NCBI GenBank assembly: GCA_021732945.1
Contig: JAKFWB010000432.1
Coordinates: 1 to 7,084, forward strand
Direction of reading: 5' to 3'
DNA from: Porphyrobacter sp.
Lineage (GTDB): Bacteria > Pseudomonadota > Alphaproteobacteria > Sphingomonadales > Sphingomonadaceae
Length of the DNA: 7,084 nucleotides
A program made the translations under genes and the position numbers. Positions 4,701 to 7,084 of the stretch are shown piece by piece. Every line of letters starts with the position of its first letter. Within the stretch, counting starts at the first letter, position 1. A model generated the notes under the pieces. It was not told where the DNA came from and made no database searches. It worked only from the letters and a program-made list of their open reading frames with translations.

Positions 4701-6428
4701 ATGGACACTCTGCGCGGCACCTTCGATCCGGACAATGCGGCGGATCGGGGCTGGGACGCATCCGAAGAGGATAGTGCCGAACCGGCCATCCGCCGCGATT
4801 CTCCGCCCGAGGCTATCGGTCAGGATGAACGCCGCATGCAGGTGCGCGCCTATAATCACTGGGCCAGCCTGCTGGGCGAACGGATGTTCCCCAATATCGA
4901 AGACCTTGATCCGGTCCATCTCCCGGATTTCGGGCCGCATTCGGTGCTGCTCGATTTCTCGTTCGGTATCGAAGATCCGGTGGTGCGCTTCCTTGGCGAG
5001 AAACTGGCCGACGAATGCGCCGACAATGTCAGCATCGCGCGGCTTTCCGACGTGCCGTCGCGCTCGCTTCTGAGCCGCATCACGGATCACTATCTGCAAA
5101 TTCTCGCCAATCAGGCACCGATCGGATTCGAGGCCGAGTTCGTCAATCACCGTGGTCAGGCGATCCTCTATCGCGGCATTCTGCTGCCGTTTTCCAGCGA
5201 TGATGAGACGATCGACTTCATCTATGGCGTGATCAACTGGAAGGAAATGGCCGACCAGCTGATCGCCGATGAATTGCTGCTGGAGATTGATCAGGCGCTC
5301 GAATTGTCGGCTGACAGCGAAATCGGCGAAGAGGCCCAGGTGCGTGCTGCCGATCCGGTCACTGACTGGGCGGATTCGCCCGCGCATGAAGTGGAAGGTG
5401 CGGCTGACGATTTTGCCGAAGACGTCGCCGATGATTTCGACAACGTCGCGCCGCTCGACGCCGTCTTGGCTGAAGACGCGCCGATCTCTCATCTGCCTTT
5501 GCCCGATTTCGGGCAATATGCGCTCGACGACGAAGACGAGGAATATGACGAGGACGAAGGTGAGGCCGAAGGCGCGGGCTACAACTTTGCCTCGCTCGCA
5601 AGTTACACCGGGGCTCCGGCCAAAAAGGCCATCGATCCTGCCGCCTTCACGCTGATGCCGGAAAGCGCGGATGATGGCTTCGAGGCGGATTTCGTTCCTG
5701 AAACTGCGACAGACCACGTTGAGGTTGACACCGTCGATGCATTCGATGCCGACGTAGGCATTGCTGACGACTATGATGCCGCTGAACCGGCAGGCGATGG
5801 CGTCATCGATGAGCTGCCGGACGATGCCGGCCTGTGGGATTGCCTCGCCTCGGCGCGCGAATTGGCCCGCACGGCCGACAGCACCGAAGATCGCAGCCGC
5901 AGCGCGCTCTATGCTGCGGTCAGCCGCGCTTACGATTTCTCGCTCGCCGCGCAGGCTTCGCCGGATGACTATGCCGAACTGATCGCCGAAAGCGGGCTGT
6001 CCGTGCAGGACCGTGCGCCGATGACTCCAGTGGTCAAGCTCGTGTTCGGGCATGATTACGACAAGACCCGCCTGACCGAATATGCCGCCGTGCTGACCCA
6101 CGCCCACCGCCTGCGGTTGGAGCGCGGAAGCCTTGCCGCCTTACTCACAGACACGGATGGCGGCTTAAAGGCGGTGGTCAAAGCCGAACGCCGTCTGCGC
6201 CGCGAAGAGCAGGGCAAGCCGGTCGAAGATGCCGCTGCCGTGCGGGAAGCCCTTGCGCAGCAGCTGCGTGCGCTGGAAGCACTGTCGCTTGAGGAACTCG
6301 ACGGGGCGGGGCCGGAATTCGCGTTGGTGCTGATCCGCCGCGACGAAATCGGCTGCACCGAAATCCTTGGCGAAGTGCCCGAAGACATCGGCCTGATCGA
6401 ACGCGCGGCCCGCAAGCTGGTCGGGTAA
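4701..6428 (+). CDS. PAS-domain-like protein with acidic linker and helical C-terminal domain (575 aa)
   Basis: Three parts are visible. Residues about 43-182 look like a PAS fold of the PAS_5 type: MQVRAYNHWASLLGERMFPN, then LLDFSFG, VRFLGEKLADEC, the helix SRITDHYLQILANQAP, IGFEAEFVNHRGQAILYRGI and FIYGVINWKE. A long low-complexity region at about 200-370 is rich in Asp, Glu and Ala, with a cluster DDEDEEYDEDEGEAEG near 275-290. The C-terminal part (about 377-575) is helical and contains KLVFGHDYDKTRLTEYAAVL and KAVVKAERRLRREEQG. No kinase, GGDEF, EAL or HTH motif is seen, so it is not an obvious sensor enzyme; a sensory or scaffold role is a guess. Alternative starts are 4674 and 4692; 4701 was chosen by its distance from AAAGGGCGG. 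Specific function unknown. Confidence 0.8.
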   Translation: MDTLRGTFDPDNAADRGWDASEEDSAEPAIRRDSPPEAIGQDERRMQVRAYNHWASLLGERMFPNIEDLDPVHLPDFGPHSVLLDFSFGIEDPVVRFLGEKLADECADNVSIARLSDVPSRSLLSRITDHYLQILANQAPIGFEAEFVNHRGQAILYRGILLPFSSDDETIDFIYGVINWKEMADQLIADELLLEIDQALELSADSEIGEEAQVRAADPVTDWADSPAHEVEGAADDFAEDVADDFDNVAPLDAVLAEDAPISHLPLPDFGQYALDDEDEEYDEDEGEAEGAGYNFASLASYTGAPAKKAIDPAAFTLMPESADDGFEADFVPETATDHVEVDTVDAFDADVGIADDYDAAEPAGDGVIDELPDDAGLWDCLASARELARTADSTEDRSRSALYAAVSRAYDFSLAAQASPDDYAELIAESGLSVQDRAPMTPVVKLVFGHDYDKTRLTEYAAVLTHAHRLRLERGSLAALLTDTDGGLKAVVKAERRLRREEQGKPVEDAAAVREALAQQLRALEALSLEELDGAGPEFALVLIRRDEIGCTEILGEVPEDIGLIERAARKLVG

Positions 6429-6435
6429 CGACTAG

Positions 6436-6466
6436 TCCCTCCCCATTCTGCTGGAACGGGGAGGGA
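6436..6466 (+). terminator. GC-rich 9-bp hairpin between genes
   Basis: Perfect arms TCCCTCCCC (6436-6444) and GGGGAGGGA (6458-6466) enclose a 13-nt loop, 8 bp after the stop of the PAS protein gene. There is no clear T-run after it, so it is either a weak terminator or one copy of the CTCCCC/GGGGAG intergenic palindromes often seen in sphingomonad genomes. Confidence 0.5.
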
Positions 6467-6514
6467 TAACTGCTTCACTTTGCGTTCAGGCGCGACTCCG
6501 GTAGGGTGGGCGCA

Positions 6515-7084
6515 ATGCGCACGCGCCCCTCTTTCCTTGCCTATGGCCTCGCTCTGCTGGCGAGCGCGTTGATCGCTGCGCAGCCTGTCGCTGCGCAATC
6601 GATCCTGCGCGATGCTGAAACCGAGGAATTGCTCAACGACATGATCGCCCCGCTGGTCGAGGCGAGCGAGCTTGAGCCCGGTAATGTCGAGCTGGTGCTG
6701 ATCAATGATGGCTCGATCAACGCTTTCGTTGCGGGCGGTCAGGCAATTTATGTCCATTCGGGGCTGATCAACGAAGCGGAAACCGCCAACGAAGTGCAGG
6801 GCGTGCTGGCGCACGAAATGGGCCACATTACCGCGGGCCACGTGATCCGCTTTGGCGAGCGGACCAAGGCGGCGAACGGCATCACCATCCTGTCGTTGCT
6901 GCTTGGCGTTGGCGCTGCTCTGGCAGGGGCGGGAGAAGCGGCGCTGGGCGTGTTCGGGGCAGGACAGCAGGCTGCGCTTGGCAGTTTCCTGTCCTATAAC
7001 CGCGATCAGGAGGCATCGACCGATCTGGCCGGCGCGCGTTACCTTTCCGGCGCTGGGATCACCGGGCAGGGGATGATCAAGTTT
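6515..7084 (+). CDS. M48 family metalloprotease, secreted (partial, N-terminal 190 aa)
   Basis: The frame opens at ATG 6515 and is still open at the window end. The first 27 residues form a signal peptide (FLAYGLALLASALIAAQPVA, cleavage likely before Gln28), so the enzyme acts in the periplasm. The zinc site HEMGH lies at residues 100-104 (H100, H104 ligands, E101 catalytic). The likely third ligand is E166 in DQEASTD, the M48 ExxxD pattern. A hydrophobic Ala/Gly/Leu-rich stretch at about 123-150 lies between the two, as in BepA/YfgC-like proteases, which handle outer-membrane protein quality control. A BepA-type TPR region would follow beyond the edge but is not visible. A TAGGGT element ends 7 nt before the ATG, with TTGCGT 16 nt further up; GGTGGG could alternatively act as a Shine-Dalgarno sequence. 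Confidence 0.9.
   Translation, partial: MRTRPSFLAYGLALLASALIAAQPVAAQSILRDAETEELLNDMIAPLVEASELEPGNVELVLINDGSINAFVAGGQAIYVHSGLINEAETANEVQGVLAHEMGHITAGHVIRFGERTKAANGITILSLLLGVGAALAGAGEAALGVFGAGQQAALGSFLSYNRDQEASTDLAGARYLSGAGITGQGMIKF

Noticed and set aside
4644..6107. A 487-codon minus-strand frame opposite the PAS protein gene
   Set aside because: It lies almost wholly antisense to a gene with clear domain structure. Long antisense frames are common in GC-rich genes with biased third codon positions. No recognisable motif or ribosome binding site was seen.
6056..6841. A 261-codon minus-strand frame spanning the PAS gene end, the hairpin and the M48 start
   Set aside because: It crosses two plus-strand genes and an intergenic hairpin; the composition reads as antisense shadow (Ser/Arg-rich runs).
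1..7084. Search for CRISPR arrays, insertion sequence ends and transposase genes
   Set aside because: No regularly spaced repeats, transposase-like frames or terminal inverted repeats with target duplications were seen. The only dyads are those listed.

Overview
The window reads as alphaproteobacterial DNA, most likely Sphingomonadales and probably Erythrobacter or Porphyrobacter-like. The reasons are its high GC content, an MmcB-family repair gene preceded by the alphaproteobacterial LexA box (GTTC-N7-GTTC), and a run of proteins typical of that order: a sterol desaturase, a DUF2141 protein, a large PAS-containing protein and an M48 protease. The taxonomic placement rests on protein character only; no search was possible.

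Left part (about 1-2136, minus strand): this is accessory DNA that looks like one end of an integrated plasmid-type element. A RepC-family replication initiator gene (721-1899) is followed by an unrecognised 211-aa gene and by the start of a third gene that leaves the window at base 1. Both junctions are ATGA overlaps, so the three form a tightly coupled operon. Upstream of repC lies a structured leader. It contains a strong plus-strand (antisense) rho-independent terminator preceded by a smaller hairpin, which is the layout of the counter-transcribed RNA that controls repC in repABC plasmids. No repA or repB is present next to repC. An unusual nested inverted repeat (2020-2107) separates this leader from an intact tRNA-Arg(CCG) gene (2137-2213, minus strand). 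The 3' end of the tRNA faces the repC module, the usual geometry for an element integrated in a tRNA gene, so the island boundary probably lies in or beside the tRNA. Neither an integrase nor the second att copy is in the window.

Right part (about 2214-7084, plus strand): this looks like ordinary chromosome. In order it holds a 128-aa hypothetical gene; mmcB, with an LexA operator just before its start; a di-iron sterol desaturase/fatty acid hydroxylase family gene; a DUF2141 secreted protein overlapping it by 4 bases; a 575-aa protein with a PAS-like N-terminus, an acidic low-complexity middle and a helical C-terminal domain; a GC-rich hairpin; and the first 190 codons of a secreted M48 metalloprotease that runs off the right edge.

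The most interesting points are the orphan repC module with its predicted antisense RNA beside a tRNA, the nested palindrome, the LexA box of mmcB, and a recurring TAGNNT-N7-ATG arrangement before three chromosomal genes that suggests leaderless transcripts.
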